Shown here: positions 1-9,039 of the stretch, in pieces
Position numbering within the stretch: position 1 is the first letter of the stretch
How the letters are laid out: each line of letters starts with the position of its first letter
Origin: Hemileia vastatrix
Taxonomy: Eukaryota; Basidiomycota; Pucciniomycetes; Pucciniales; Zaghouaniaceae
Length of the DNA: 64,000 bases
NCBI GenBank assembly: GCA_030280995.1
Contig: JASXTE010000002.1
Span: forward strand, 1,821,501 to 1,885,500
Direction: 5' to 3'
Program-made: the position numbers and the translations under genes
Notes under the pieces: generated by a model
What the model saw: the letters and a program-made list of their open reading frames with translations, nothing else
The model's database searches: none
Told to the model about the DNA's origin: nothing

Positions 1-1309
1 AATATTTTTGGTCATTTAACAATGAATTCAATGTTTCTTCAACGGTTGTTAGTCTTGTTTTCATTCTTGGAAGACTAGATAAACTTTCATTGACAGTTGC
101 AAAAGATAATTGATTTTTATGTTGAAAAGATGACAACTGGTCACTCAATCTTTTCAGATTTATCTTATCTATCTCTACCTCCTGGCAACAGGCAGATACA
201 GTATCTTTTAGTTTAGACAAATCATTTTTTATATTTTGCCATAAAGCAATTTTCTTTTCATGTGTTGCTTTGTAATAAGACAATTCATCAGAGACTCTCT
301 GTGCTTCACTTTTTAATGCTTGATAACCCTGATCAGTTAACAAGCTATTATATCTCTGAGTCAATTGCATATTGTTCATTATATGATTTTGCTTGGCAAT
401 AATATCTCTCAAGTGCTCATCATTAATTCTTGCTACATCCGGAGTGTTTCTCAATAAGGCAACTGAGTAACTTTCCAGACTCTCATAGAACTCAGGGTCA
501 AGAGTTTCATCAATCACAGCCATATCAGGATTAATCATTGAGGTAGCAATTAAAAGTAATGGATTGGATACATGAGATAACTGTCTACTATTCCCAGCCT
601 CTATAGGTCTCAAGGTTTCATCTTGCCTTCCAGATTTACCTGAAGGAACAGAGTCAGCCACAAGAAAAGGCACTTGAGAATCAATAGAGGGACGTACCAG
701 GGTTTGCTGGGTATCACCATATTGGGCTTCCTTCTTCTTTTGCCTCCTTGATAAGGGTGGGGAGGAGTGGGGTTGACCTGGGTGGGCCTTGATGGACCTA
801 CCTGAGGTAACTGATGCTGGTTTTGAGCCAAGTAGTCCCACTGAGTGTTGAGCCAGTCCCACTGCCACTTGGACACTTCTACCATCTCTTGGGATTGGGG
901 AGCCAATTGTTGTTGATCCCTGGGAGGAAGAGGTTTCCTTTTCTCTTGGAGAGAAGTATTTTTTCTTTTCTCCCATTCTTCCAAGGCATCTACTCTTACC
1001 TTTAGTTTTAAGCTGTCTGTCTTTAACTCCTTTATGTGGGTTGACAGATTCTTTATCTGCTGGGACAACGGCATCTTTTTTATCTTGAAGCCTCTTGGAA
1101 GCTCTTCTGGTGGGTTTGTCTTGGGTTTCTGATCCTGAGTATTGTCCACTAGGATTTCTACTTCTTCCATTTCCACATCCTGTTTGGGGCAAGGATTTAT
1201 TAGTTTGAGAAATTCTTCTTGTTAAAGGAGAACTTACAGAAGTAGGCTCATCATAATCAATTAAGTCTAGTTCTTCTTCACGTGCAGTAAAACCACTTTG
1301 ATCAGTCAT
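1..1309 (-). CDS. gag: Gag, 5' part, Ty3/gypsy family-1 copy A (continues past left edge)
   Basis: Structural Gag of a minus-strand LTR retrotransposon. The ATG is at 1309 (protein starts MTDQSGFTAREEELDLIDYD). Two readings exist. Without splicing, one frame is open from 1309 to the window edge (about 436 codons). With a 58-nt intron removed (1180-1237), exon 1 (24 codons) enters another frame that is open from 1179 to 610. The downstream Gag body, from about 690 leftwards (PSIDSQVPF, then ETLDPEFYESLE), lies in the unspliced frame and matches copy C with mostly third-position changes, so it is coding. How the spliced frame rejoins it is unresolved. The protein is helical and rich in Glu, Lys and Gln. 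Zinc knuckle and pol lie outside the window. Confidence 0.75.
   Translation of the reverse strand, partial: MTDQSGFTAREEELDLIDYDEPTSVSSPLTRRISQTNKSLPQTGCGNGRSRNPSGQYSGSETQDKPTRRASKRLQDKKDAVVPADKESVNPHKGVKDRQLKTKGKSRCLGRMGEKKKYFSPREKETSSSQGSTTIGSPIPRDGRSVQVAVGLAQHSVGLLGSKPASVTSGRSIKAHPGQPHSSPPLSRRQKKKEAQYGDTQQTLVRPSIDSQVPFLVADSVPSGKSGRQDETLRPIEAGNSRQLSHVSNPLLLIATSMINPDMAVIDETLDPEFYESLESYSVALLRNTPDVARINDEHLRDIIAKQNHIMNNMQLTQRYNSLLTDQGYQALKSEAQRVSDELSYYKATHEKKIALWQNIKNDLSKLKDTVSACCQEVEIDKINLKRLSDQLSSFQHKNQLSFATVNESLSSLPRMKTRLTTVEETLNSLLNDQKY
610..1179 (-). CDS. Gag exon 2 in the alternate frame (copy A), coiled-coil/basic segment
   Basis: A 190-codon reading frame that overlaps the longer Gag frame and is reached in phase from exon 1 by removing the intron 1180-1237. 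It starts DVEMEEVE and has a helical heptad-like stretch (IKNLSTHIKELKTDSLKLK), then VSKWQWDWLNTQW, then PPHPYQGGKRRRK. Copy C (23817-24353, minus) keeps the same order with many synonymous third-position differences. Family-2 copy B keeps KWKWDWFHQQW and HPYKGKKRRK. The overlapping frame is clearly less similar between A and C, so this frame is the one under protein-level constraint. Function unknown; probably an N-terminal Gag assembly or nucleic-acid-binding domain. Confidence 0.65.
   Translation of the reverse strand, partial: DVEMEEVEILVDNTQDQKPKTNPPEELPRGFKIKKMPLSQQIKNLSTHIKELKTDSLKLKVRVDALEEWEKRKNTSLQEKRKPLPPRDQQQLAPQSQEMVEVSKWQWDWLNTQWDYLAQNQHQLPQVGPSRPTQVNPTPPHPYQGGKRRRKPNMVIPSKPWYVPLLILKCLFLWLTLFLQVNLEGKMKP
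1180..1237 (-). other. Predicted 58-nt spliceosomal intron in gag (copy A)
   Basis: Donor GTAAGT (1237-1232), branch-like ACTAATAA and acceptor AAACAG (ending 1180). It lies between codons (phase 0) and exon 2 opens with GAT. Introns at the equivalent place occur in B (14634-14688), D (31038-31092) and, with a degraded donor GTCAGC, in C (24354-24411). Confidence 0.7.
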
Positions 1310-1416
1310 TTTAAGATTCTACTGAAATGAAGAAAAAGAGACAATATTAATTAGTCTTTTATTTTTAATTTTTATTTAACAGAAATAAAATAAAAATAAA
1401 TAAAAAAAAATCTTTT

Positions 1417-1930
1417 TAGGATAAAAATCAACTTAAATAAAATTAATAAAAACAAATTTAAAACCAGGATAATGCAATCAACTGTAGAAATAAATTAGAA
1501 TTTCTATTAATTTTTATTTTCAGGATTTAAATCAACTAATTTATTACCAGGATTTATTGTCAACTGAAATAATCAAATATGAATCTTTATCAATAAAAAT
1601 TATTTTAACTGATTAACTACCAGGACTTAATGTCAACTGAAGTAATTTAAATATGAATTTTATTACTTAAAAAGATTTATTGGATTACCAGGACTCAAAG
1701 TCAACTGAAGTAATGAAATGTTAATTATTTATTAAAAAAAAATATATATAATTGTCAGGACAATTTGTCAACTGGAACAATTAATTAATCAGGACAAATG
1801 TCAACTGAAAAATTATAATAATTATTTTATTCAATAAAATCTTTTATTGTCAGGACAGTCTGTCAACTGGAACAATTTAAATTCAAATTAATCAGGACAA
1901 TTGTCAACTGAAAAATGATAATAATTAATA
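1417..1930 (-). repeat. Leader array of about 10 short imperfect inverted-repeat motifs (copy A)
   Basis: Between primer site and gag the + strand repeats a motif close to CCAGGACTTAATGTCAACTG at irregular 30-70 bp spacing (for example near 1550, 1620, 1687, 1755, 1790, 1850, 1893). Each unit pairs partly with itself (CAG-GAC against GTC..CTG). Copy C has the same array at 24600-25110. The remainder of this leader is AT-rich and non-coding. Confidence 0.7.
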
Positions 1931-2209
1931 TTAATATATAATTATTTTATTACCTCTGGGACTAAGAACAGTTATTGCTCTATTATGGTCAACCAGGAAA
2001 AATAAAAAAAAATATAATAATAAAATTAAATTCCAATTACCAGACACCTCCCCCTGAAAAATGAGCAAATTAATGCCACTTACAGAGTGCTGAGTAAAAG
2101 GAAATACGTAGCAAATGAAGAGTGAAGAGTAACCCACAAATAGTAATCACAATAATTACCACGATATATACGATCTTTAGTCAGTATATGAACTTAAGTT
2201 TTGGAGCGC

Positions 2210-2220
2210 GGTTCGATTCC
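2210..2220 (+). promoter_or_regulatory. Pol III B-box / tRNA 3'-half-like sequence inside element A
   Basis: GGTTCGATTCC fits the tRNA T-arm/B-box consensus exactly and is followed by CGTTCGCAGC, like an acceptor arm. The T stem pairs at only two positions beside the loop and there is no CCA, so it is not an intact tRNA. The homologous site in copy C (25295-25305) has decayed to GGTTAAATTCC. Confidence 0.4.
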
Positions 2221-2354
2221 CGTTCGCAGCAAAAACTTTTATCACGTGACGTATGACGTTCGTCGTTTTCTTGCCTCCACTCGTCCTTTACAGGTGCTTC
2301 TACGCCGATGGTCCTCTCGATTACGCCTCAAGTAACGTTGCGCCGTCGATATTT

Positions 2355-2370
2355 CAGAAAGGTTCCCAAT
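2355..2370 (-). promoter_or_regulatory. Probable primer binding site of copy A
   Basis: Directly inside the LTR end (TTGACA) the element-sense strand reads ATTGGGAACCTTTC. Copy B has ATTGGGGGTCTTTCC in the same place, so the position and TTGGG core are shared. The tRNA primer is not identified. Confidence 0.4.
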
Positions 2371-3176
2371 TGTCAAGGTATACTTTTTGTCTAGAAGATT
2401 TGGTACGTAGTTCTACGAGGATTTAAAAGGCTATAATGGGTTCTCAACAGATTTGTACGTATTTCTTAATTCAAGTTGAATTTTTTTACTCAATAAAAGA
2501 GGTAGGTTTTAAAATATTAATATAAATTATACTTTAGAATTACGCTATTGTAAATACTAATAATATAGAATATAAGAATAAGTGTTTTAGTTGGTTATTG
2601 TTGTAATAAAATGAGTTGGTAAAATAGAATGATCAAAAGACAACAAAAAGAGAGGCCTTTTATAGGCAAAGGAGAGACAAAGCACAGAAATCAAATTCTA
2701 AAAACAGTAGGAAAAAAGAGAGAAAAAGAACATTCCAGAAAGTGTATTTCAAATAATAAAGTTATTCCAAAAAGAAGGCGTCAAAAAGATGTATTTACAG
2801 AGTATGTCAGAAATACATCAATAATTTTAATATTTACTGTAAAAGTCAATCCTAAATAAGAAATTTGATTTATTTGAATATTTAAATCTTATTTTATTTT
2901 TGTATTTATTTTTTAATATAAAATTTTATTTTTTCCCAACCTGTCAAATGAGCACGGTGTTAGAGAAAAAATATAAGGGACAAAATTATAATTTTAATTT
3001 TAATTATTTATTTAATTAATTAATTTAATTTTAACATTTTGTAATTAGTTAATTTATTATAACTAATTTTAATGTAACTAAATGATAATTAAATGATAAT
3101 TAAAAATGATAGGGTGCGGCTTCATCCAGTAAATAATTAATTATTTCACTGGGTAAGTCTAGTAGCCTGGCTGACA
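2371..3176 (-). mobile_element. 5' LTR of family-1 copy A
   Basis: The element-sense LTR starts TGTCAGCCAGGC (at 3176) and ends TTGACA (at 2371), 806 bp. The start matches the 5' LTR of copy C (25455-26220) over a long stretch that includes a GTAAGTCTAG-like segment on the + strand and a shared GCCGCACC/GCCACACC block. No matching 3' LTR is visible because the element leaves the window. A 76-codon frame at 2629-2859 falls in the LTR and looks fortuitous. Confidence 0.7.
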
Positions 3177-4906
3177 AAATTGCTAACTTTGATACCCCCT
3201 AATATATTAAACTAAAACTTGTATCTCACCAAGTCCAATTAAAATTGGCCAGTAGGGTTAGCAGAGTCTTTCTATTGCTAATTAAGTGAGTTTTTTTATC
3301 TATAATCTATTCTGAAAGACTTAATATCACTACAATATATCATATTGCCCATTCAATTCAATAAAAAGAGATCTTTACAGAAAGTTTGTAGAGAACAATG
3401 CCTTTTAAGAACCAAGGAAAATAATCTTATTGGACTGGAAGCTAGACTATATACATTATAAGAGTCTAGCTGCATCCCATCATGATGGTAACTCTTTAAG
3501 GATTTTACATAACTTTTAAATTGCATGTAAAAAAGAAGCTAATTTATGACAGAAGTTTTTTCACATTTTGAATACTATTTGCAATGCTGATGATAAAAGA
3601 CTAACAACAGATGAAGTTAAAATTAAAAATAGACTGAAAAGTGACTTGTTATGAAGGGAGTAAATAAGGAGTTGGTTATAACATTACAAGAAGAAAAATC
3701 CCTTTTAGAAGAATGACTTACATATGCAGCTGAGAGCTAAGTGTACATTTTCAATTAATATAAAATAACAAGACAGAATTTATCTTGATTGATTGAACAT
3801 TGAATATTTTAAACATCAAATCAATTTTTTTGTATTGTACAACAAAAACTCACAGTGTTGTCACAAGTGTTAGGGTATAACCAAGTATTTATGTTCTGTC
3901 ATTATTCAGAGAAAATTTTATAGCTTTTTCTCACCCAATTCATCACAAAAAAAAATCAGAAGTTTATCATTCTACTAAAAAAATAAACAAAAATAAATAT
4001 TTTTGAATTTTTGTCTAGCTTTAACAACTGGCCCAAATAATTATTCTGCACAAGATTTCAATTGATATTACATTCTCTTGAAAATTTTCTACCCAAATAT
4101 GATATAGTTATCAAAGATCTTTTAGAGAAGGTCAAAAATCTGGAGAGAAAACAAGGTACTTAAACAAAATACATCAAATATGTAAGAGAATGATGACCAA
4201 CTGTTTTTAAATGAAGTAAGTGAAAAAGCAATCAATCACCTTTGACCTCCACCTTTTCTCCAGATGTCTATCCTCAGCATCAGTCTAAAAAGAATTATAA
4301 ATTCTCCCAGGATTGCAACATTATGAAAGTGTTGCATAAATCAGATTCACCAGGCTATACTTCAAAGAAACATCCATCACAAATTGTTGCAGATAATTTG
4401 CCTGAAGGGTTTGAAAAGACGTGAGTAAACCCTAAATAATAGGGCCTTAAATAAAATCATGCAGTGCCACCAGCTCCAGATGCAAATGAATTAAGAGAGG
4501 TTTCCAAAAGATTTTCCTTAGTTTCACAAATTAAAAATACAATGAATTAGGTAAATTTTGTTGGGAAACCTGTGTCACATTCACCAGGTGCAAAAGCATG
4601 TTACATTTACATTTTAATACTATGCTCTAAGTAAGATATCCCTGATGAGGATGATATTCATGCACATGTTGTGTATATTTTAGGAAGGGAAATTTGGATA
4701 GAAAAATATATACAAGAAAAAAAGTGTAAGAAAAATCATTGTGAAAAAAAGTGCAAGAAAAAAAGTATAAGAAAAAATAATTAAAACCATAGGAATTTTT
4801 GCTTTATTATTAATTTATTTTAAAAATAATAATTTATTTATTTTTCATTTATCACATTTTTATATATTTATTTATATTTATTTATATTCCTTTTTGTTCC
4901 TTTTTT
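3177..4906. other. AT-rich stretch without a recognisable gene
   Basis: No credible coding frame. The block at 3183-3202 (reverse complement TTAGGGGGTATCAAAGTTAG) resembles 48893-48912 and the ends of the DNA transposon at 39543-44826, so it may be one end of a decayed DNA transposon. Otherwise I see only AT-rich sequence with scattered stops. Confidence 0.5.
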
Positions 4907-5156
4907 CACCACACAATATAGGGGGTGGACTTGCTAGTGAGTCCGCAACCTTGGACCCAAACTCACCACAGATTGAACACACATTGAGCTATTGATAAAG
5001 GAACCATACAATCAGGGATGAACACCACTCAGAAGAGCAGTTTTAGATGGGTGTTCAAGTAGAGTTTAGTATGGGTTCAGTATGAGTTCAGTCTGAGTTC
5101 CATCTGAGTTCAGGTTGAGGACTTGCTAGCAAGTCCACCCCCTTTATTGCTTGGTG
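4907..5156 (+). mobile_element. CACTA-type MITE, family M1, copy 1
   Basis: A 250-bp non-coding element that starts CACCACACAATATAGG and ends TATTGCTTGGTG, flanked by TTT on both sides (3-bp target duplication). Each terminal repeat carries a palindrome related to GGACTTGCTAGCAAGTCC. The interior repeats GAGTTCAGT/GAGTTCCAT units. The terminal repeats and 3-bp duplication fit the CACTA (EnSpm) superfamily. Confidence 0.85.
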
Positions 5157-5194
5157 TTTCATTTTTTTTAACTTTTTAAATTTTTTTAATTACT

Positions 5195-5407
5195 CACCAC
5201 AAAAAATCAAGTGGCACCTGCTAGTAGGTGCCATCTATTTATTCAGTTTTCATTTAAGAGTAAATTTGATTTGATGTTGCATGAGCTAGTGTGCTCACTG
5301 TTCTGTGCACAGACTTTCCAGAAGGATTACAGCTGAGCTGAAATTGAGTGAAGTCAAAGATAAGGATTTGCACCTGCTATCAGGTGCCCATGTTTTTTTT
5401 TCTGGTG
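5195..5407 (+). mobile_element. CACTA-like MITE, family M2, copy 1
   Basis: A 213-bp element that starts CACCACAAAAAA and ends TTTTTTTCTGGTG, flanked by ACT on both sides. Subterminal palindromes (GGCACCTGCTAGTAGGTGCC near the left end, GCACCTGCTATCAGGTGC near the right) occupy the same place as the M1 palindromes. The second copy is at 10558-10769. Confidence 0.75.
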
Positions 5408-6330
5408 ACTGTTTTAAATTTTTTTTCTATTTTTTCTATCTTTTTTTCCTTTTTTTCAATTTTTTTACAATTTTTACAATTTTTACATTTTTTTTAACTT
5501 TTTCAAATTTTTTAAATTTTTTTTAAAATTTAAATTTTTTTTTAAAATTTTTTCAATTTTTTTTCAAATTTTTCAATTTTTACAATTTTTACAATTTTAT
5601 ACAATTTTTTTTTTTAAATTTTCAATTTTTTTCAATTTTTTTTTAATTTTTACAATTTTTACAATTTTTTTTAATTTTTACAATTTTTACAATTTTTTAC
5701 AATTTTTTTTTTATAATTTTTTCCATTTTTACAATTTTTTAAAATTTTCAAAAAAATTTCAATTTTTACAATTTTTTTTTTTAATTTTTTCAATATTTTC
5801 AATTTTTCAATTTTTTAATTTTTTTTTAAAATTTTTTCAAATTCCTTTTTTTCAATTTTTTCAATTTTTTTTAATTTTTCAAATTTTTCATTTATTTTAA
5901 ATTTTTATTTGAAATTTTGAATGTTTTTGGATGTTTTGATTTTTTTTTTCATTTTTTTCATTTTTTTTTTCATTTTTTCAAATTTTTTCAAATTTATCAA
6001 ATTTATCATCTTAATCATTTTTTTTTTTTTCATTTTTTCAATTTTTTTAATTTTATCATCTTTATCATTTTTTTCACCTTTTTTCAATTTTATCATTTTT
6101 TATCATTTTTTTTATCATTTTTTTCAATTTTATCATTTTTTTTCAGTTTTCAATTTTTTTAGTTTATAGAATTTATAGAATTATTATTTTGATCATTGAT
6201 TCATCTTATTTCAATTTTTTTTTTTTTTTCAATTTTTTTTCTTTTTCTTTCCTTTTTTAATTTTATTTATTTTTTTTTTCAATTTTTTTTTATTTATATA
6301 TACATACATATTTTATTTTTTACAAATTTT
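5408..6330 (+). repeat. T-rich low-complexity tract
   Basis: About 0.9 kb made almost wholly of T-runs broken by CAA, ACAA and CATTT units. Frames in this tract, such as the Phe-rich ones at 5917-6169, are compositional artefacts. It begins where MITE M2 copy 1 ends and sits about 440 bp upstream of SUA5. Confidence 0.9.
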
Positions 6331-6769
6331 TTTACGAGAAAACAAATTCTTATGGTTGCAAAAAAAATTTCGTACACTGAATTTCCTCGCACTTATTTTT
6401 CTGACCTTATGTCCCTCCCTACAATATCCTCAACTCCTACATGGATATCCCCAACAGGGATATCTTACTTGGTGTGAAGTGAAGCAAGAGATACTGCTTA
6501 CTTGAAAGGGGGAAAACACTAAAGATAGAAAGGTGGTCTTTGTTGCAGCTCAAAAAGGTGGTCCATTTAAGGCCTCCCTAAATTTTTGACAACAACATTT
6601 ATAGTCATGCAATTTTAAGCATAATAATGATGATCAATTGGGATTTTGAAAGAAATGAATTGAATGAAGTGTAGGTAATTATGTACACAAAAATATTGGC
6701 CATCACTTCGCCCTCCTCATAAAGAACCCAATCACCGTTATATTTTTTACCAACACGTTCATACATCAC
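6331..6769 (+). promoter_or_regulatory. Presumed upstream region of SUA5
   Basis: No gene seen. It has more mixed composition than the flanking tract and includes CCTCATAAAGAACCCAATCA about 50 bp before the start codon. A promoter is expected here by position only; no defined element is proven. Confidence 0.35.
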
Positions 6770-8065
6770 ATGATGACGATCTCCCTTCCTCTATGTCGGC
6801 AGACTCTTGCCTCACTCGAGCAAGCTGCTGCTCTACTGACCGCTAACGAAATAGTGGCATTTCCCACAGAAACAGTCTATGGTCTCGGTGCTTCTGCTTT
6901 TTCGTCGATTGGCGTCCGTAAAATCTTTGTGGCCAAGAAGCGACCATGTGATAATCCATTAATCGTCCATGTTTCATCTATCAGTCTTTTAAGATCATTT
7001 CTCCCAACAGATTGGGAATTTCCTCCATCTTACAAAGCTCTGGTTGATGCATTTTGGCCTGGCCCACTTACATTGTTATTTCCTAATCCTGATCGGTTGA
7101 GGTCTTCTGGTCGACCACAAATTTCGGATCTAGTCACGTGCTCACTTGAGACGGTAGGAGTAAGAATGCCTGCTCATCCAGTGGCTAGAGCTTTGATCTC
7201 ACTTGCAAACGTACCGGTTGCTGCCCCATCTGCGAATTTGAGCGGACGTCCAAGTCCGACGCATGCCCATCATGTAGCAAGAGATTTTGGAGAACAGATC
7301 AGCATGATTCTCGATGGAGGACCCTGTGATGTGGGAGTGGAAAGCACTGTAGTGGAAGGTCTTGGCCAGAATGATACCGTTAATGTTCTTCGATTGGGTG
7401 GCGTCAGTGTTGAGCGGATTCAAAAATGTTTACATGATGCTGGTCTTAGCACTCAAGTTAATGTTGCTGTGACTCAATACTCCAAGTCTTCCGGAAAAAA
7501 CGAAAATGTCGAGGAAAATTTCAAGCCAACGACACCAGGAATGAAGTATAAACATTACTCTCCAAAGGCACAAGTGATTATAATAGATATAATTAAAGCG
7601 AAGCAGTGCTCTTCTGATGAGAATGATGACAGGGATATATATCAAAAAAGATCTTTTACAGATTTGATTTCACGGCAGCTATCAAGGCTTAGATTGGAGC
7701 AAAAAGTGACAAGTAAAAAAGAATATCGGATTGGACTCATGCTACTTGAAAAGAAGGATGTTGAAATTAGTAGTAGTAACCATCAAGACAAAGAAGGTAT
7801 AAATCTAGGGAGTTTTCAGATTTGTTTGGAAGGTGATTACGATGGAGAAGAAGTGAAGTTTGAATTGATTAGAGCAGGGTTTGGCAGAAAAGCAGAACCA
7901 GAAACAAGTGCCAGTAAATTATATGGATCACTTAGACTACTGGACGATGAATATTCAGTAGATTTGATTTTAGTAGAACAACCTATTGACGCAGGATTAG
8001 GAAGTACAGTGATTGAAAGGTTGATGAAATCAAGTGGAGGGACAGTGGATGTTGTTGAGCTATAA
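6770..8065 (+). CDS. SUA5: Threonylcarbamoyl-AMP synthase, Sua5/YrdC/YwlC family
   Basis: A 431-codon intronless gene. Sua5 makes L-threonylcarbamoyl-AMP from threonine, bicarbonate and ATP, the first step of the universal t6A37 modification of ANN-decoding tRNAs (cytosolic and mitochondrial in fungi). The YrdC domain (about 15-215) has FPTETVYGLGA (31-41), KIFVAKKRP (51-59), NPLIVHV (62-68), FWPGPLT (95-101), VGVRMPAHPVA (129-139), PVAAPSANLSGRPSP (149-163), GVESTVVE (189-196) and LRLGG (207-211). The linker motif TPGMKYKHYSPKA (255-267) leads into the C-terminal Sua5 domain, which ends near GSTVIERLMKSSGG. The length is close to the yeast protein. Start: tandem ATG ATG after TCATACATCAC. 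All family motifs are present and there is no frame damage, unlike every neighbour. Confidence 0.95.
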   Translation: MMTISLPLCRQTLASLEQAAALLTANEIVAFPTETVYGLGASAFSSIGVRKIFVAKKRPCDNPLIVHVSSISLLRSFLPTDWEFPPSYKALVDAFWPGPLTLLFPNPDRLRSSGRPQISDLVTCSLETVGVRMPAHPVARALISLANVPVAAPSANLSGRPSPTHAHHVARDFGEQISMILDGGPCDVGVESTVVEGLGQNDTVNVLRLGGVSVERIQKCLHDAGLSTQVNVAVTQYSKSSGKNENVEENFKPTTPGMKYKHYSPKAQVIIIDIIKAKQCSSDENDDRDIYQKRSFTDLISRQLSRLRLEQKVTSKKEYRIGLMLLEKKDVEISSSNHQDKEGINLGSFQICLEGDYDGEEVKFELIRAGFGRKAEPETSASKLYGSLRLLDDEYSVDLILVEQPIDAGLGSTVIERLMKSSGGTVDVVEL

Positions 8066-8228
8066 AAGAATGTTTGCCTTGTAAAAAGAATTGTGATGAG
8101 AGAATGAATATAGGATGTGTCATGTTTGCGTTTCAGGCTGTGATGTCCTGATTTGAAACATGTCAACAGGAGTGCAACAATGAATAAAAAGGCAACCACC
8201 TAACTGGACAGTGCTTCCCCCTATTGTA
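8066..8228 (+). other. SUA5 3' flank
   Basis: Short untranslated or intergenic stretch; an AATAAA-like string lies near 8183 (GAATAAAAAGG) and could serve in 3'-end formation. No gene seen. Confidence 0.35.
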
Positions 8229-8446
8229 CAGTGGGGTAACAAAAGCATGCATAATCTTCACAATCACCTGTTTCATTTTCTTCCTCATACCACCGGGGGA
8301 ATACTGATTTTTTTTCTTAACTCCTTTTTCACCCAACCTTTCCACCTATGCCTAAAACTTCAGCTGATAAGAAGTATTTGACAACTGAGGAGAAAGCCAA
8401 AATAGTTGGCATGTCAAGGTGGGGTGCCAATCCCTACCAAATCTCA
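8229..8446 (+). pseudogene. 5' end of a Tc1/mariner-type transposon
   Basis: A TA dinucleotide (8227-8228) is followed by CAGTGGGGTAACAAAAGC, which looks like a Tc1-type terminal repeat. At 8348 an ATG opens a 33-codon frame, MPKTSADKKYLTTEEKAKIV onward, resembling the N-terminal helix-turn-helix start of Tc1-like transposases. It stops at TAA (8447-8449) where the minus-strand element E begins. The catalytic DDE part and the 3' terminal repeat are absent. Confidence 0.55.
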
Positions 8447-8991
8447 CACTGCTTGATAAAATAAGATTTTGAATCATCATCCACTGAACCTTCCAACCTC
8501 TCTTTAACCAAATTATCTTTCACCTTGGTCATGGGTGCATTTGGTAAACTTGGTGTATTTATCATTTGAATTATAGATTTAGCATCCACTTGGAGTTCAA
8601 AATGCTGACCCCATAAAATTTTTTGAAGCTTCTTTAAAATTTTTGCCACACCACACAGCTATAACTTTGGCTGAGAATATCTTGATTGAAACTCAGAAAA
8701 TACTATAGGTTCATACCTGATTGGTCTAATATAACCAGCTTTATCCATCTGGGACAACACCACCCCAGCAGCAACTTGGCTTGAATACACCACCAAATAT
8801 ATCCTTCCTGCTCCTTTCCCATAATCCAACTTATGGAGCACAATATCTTCTCCATCTAACTTCTTCAACTTCACAAATGCCTCTTTGTACTCTTTTTCCC
8901 AATCCCAATCTGCATCCTCTCTTTCTAACCATATCAGTGGAGCTGCCAATGAAGAAAGCTCCTTGATAAACATTCTAAAATATACACACAC
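8434..8991 (-). pseudogene. RNase H-like region of element E (FIDD-type LTR element)
   Basis: Two minus-strand frames (8991-8659 and 8649-8434) together resemble the reverse transcriptase connection and RNase H part of a Ty3-like Pol: an LxxLxxPLIWLxR stretch, an acceptor-pocket-like IYLVVYSSQVAAGVVLSQ, RPIRYEPIVFSEFQSRYSQ, then WGQHFELQVDAKSIIQMIN. Element F repeats this order (63240-63785). It is broken by at least one stop, and no integrase follows before the junction with the Tc1 fragment near 8446. Confidence 0.7.
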
Positions 8992-9039
8992 CCCTTACAA
9001 TGCACTGAATTTGGTAGTATTTTTGGGTCTGGGCCAGGA

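Noticed and set aside
2161..2235. Complete tRNA gene
   Set aside because: B-box is perfect, but the T stem and acceptor do not pair and no cloverleaf can be drawn; only a tRNA-half-like fragment is claimed.
4907..5156. Repeated elements with spaced palindromes as a possible CRISPR array
   Set aside because: Single dispersed copies with 3-bp target duplications, in a eukaryotic context; they are MITEs.
5905..6169. Phe-rich and Lys-rich frames on both strands
   Set aside because: Artefacts of the T-rich low-complexity tract.
7837..8199. 120-codon minus-strand frame over the end of SUA5
   Set aside because: Antisense to conserved SUA5 coding sequence; no family match.
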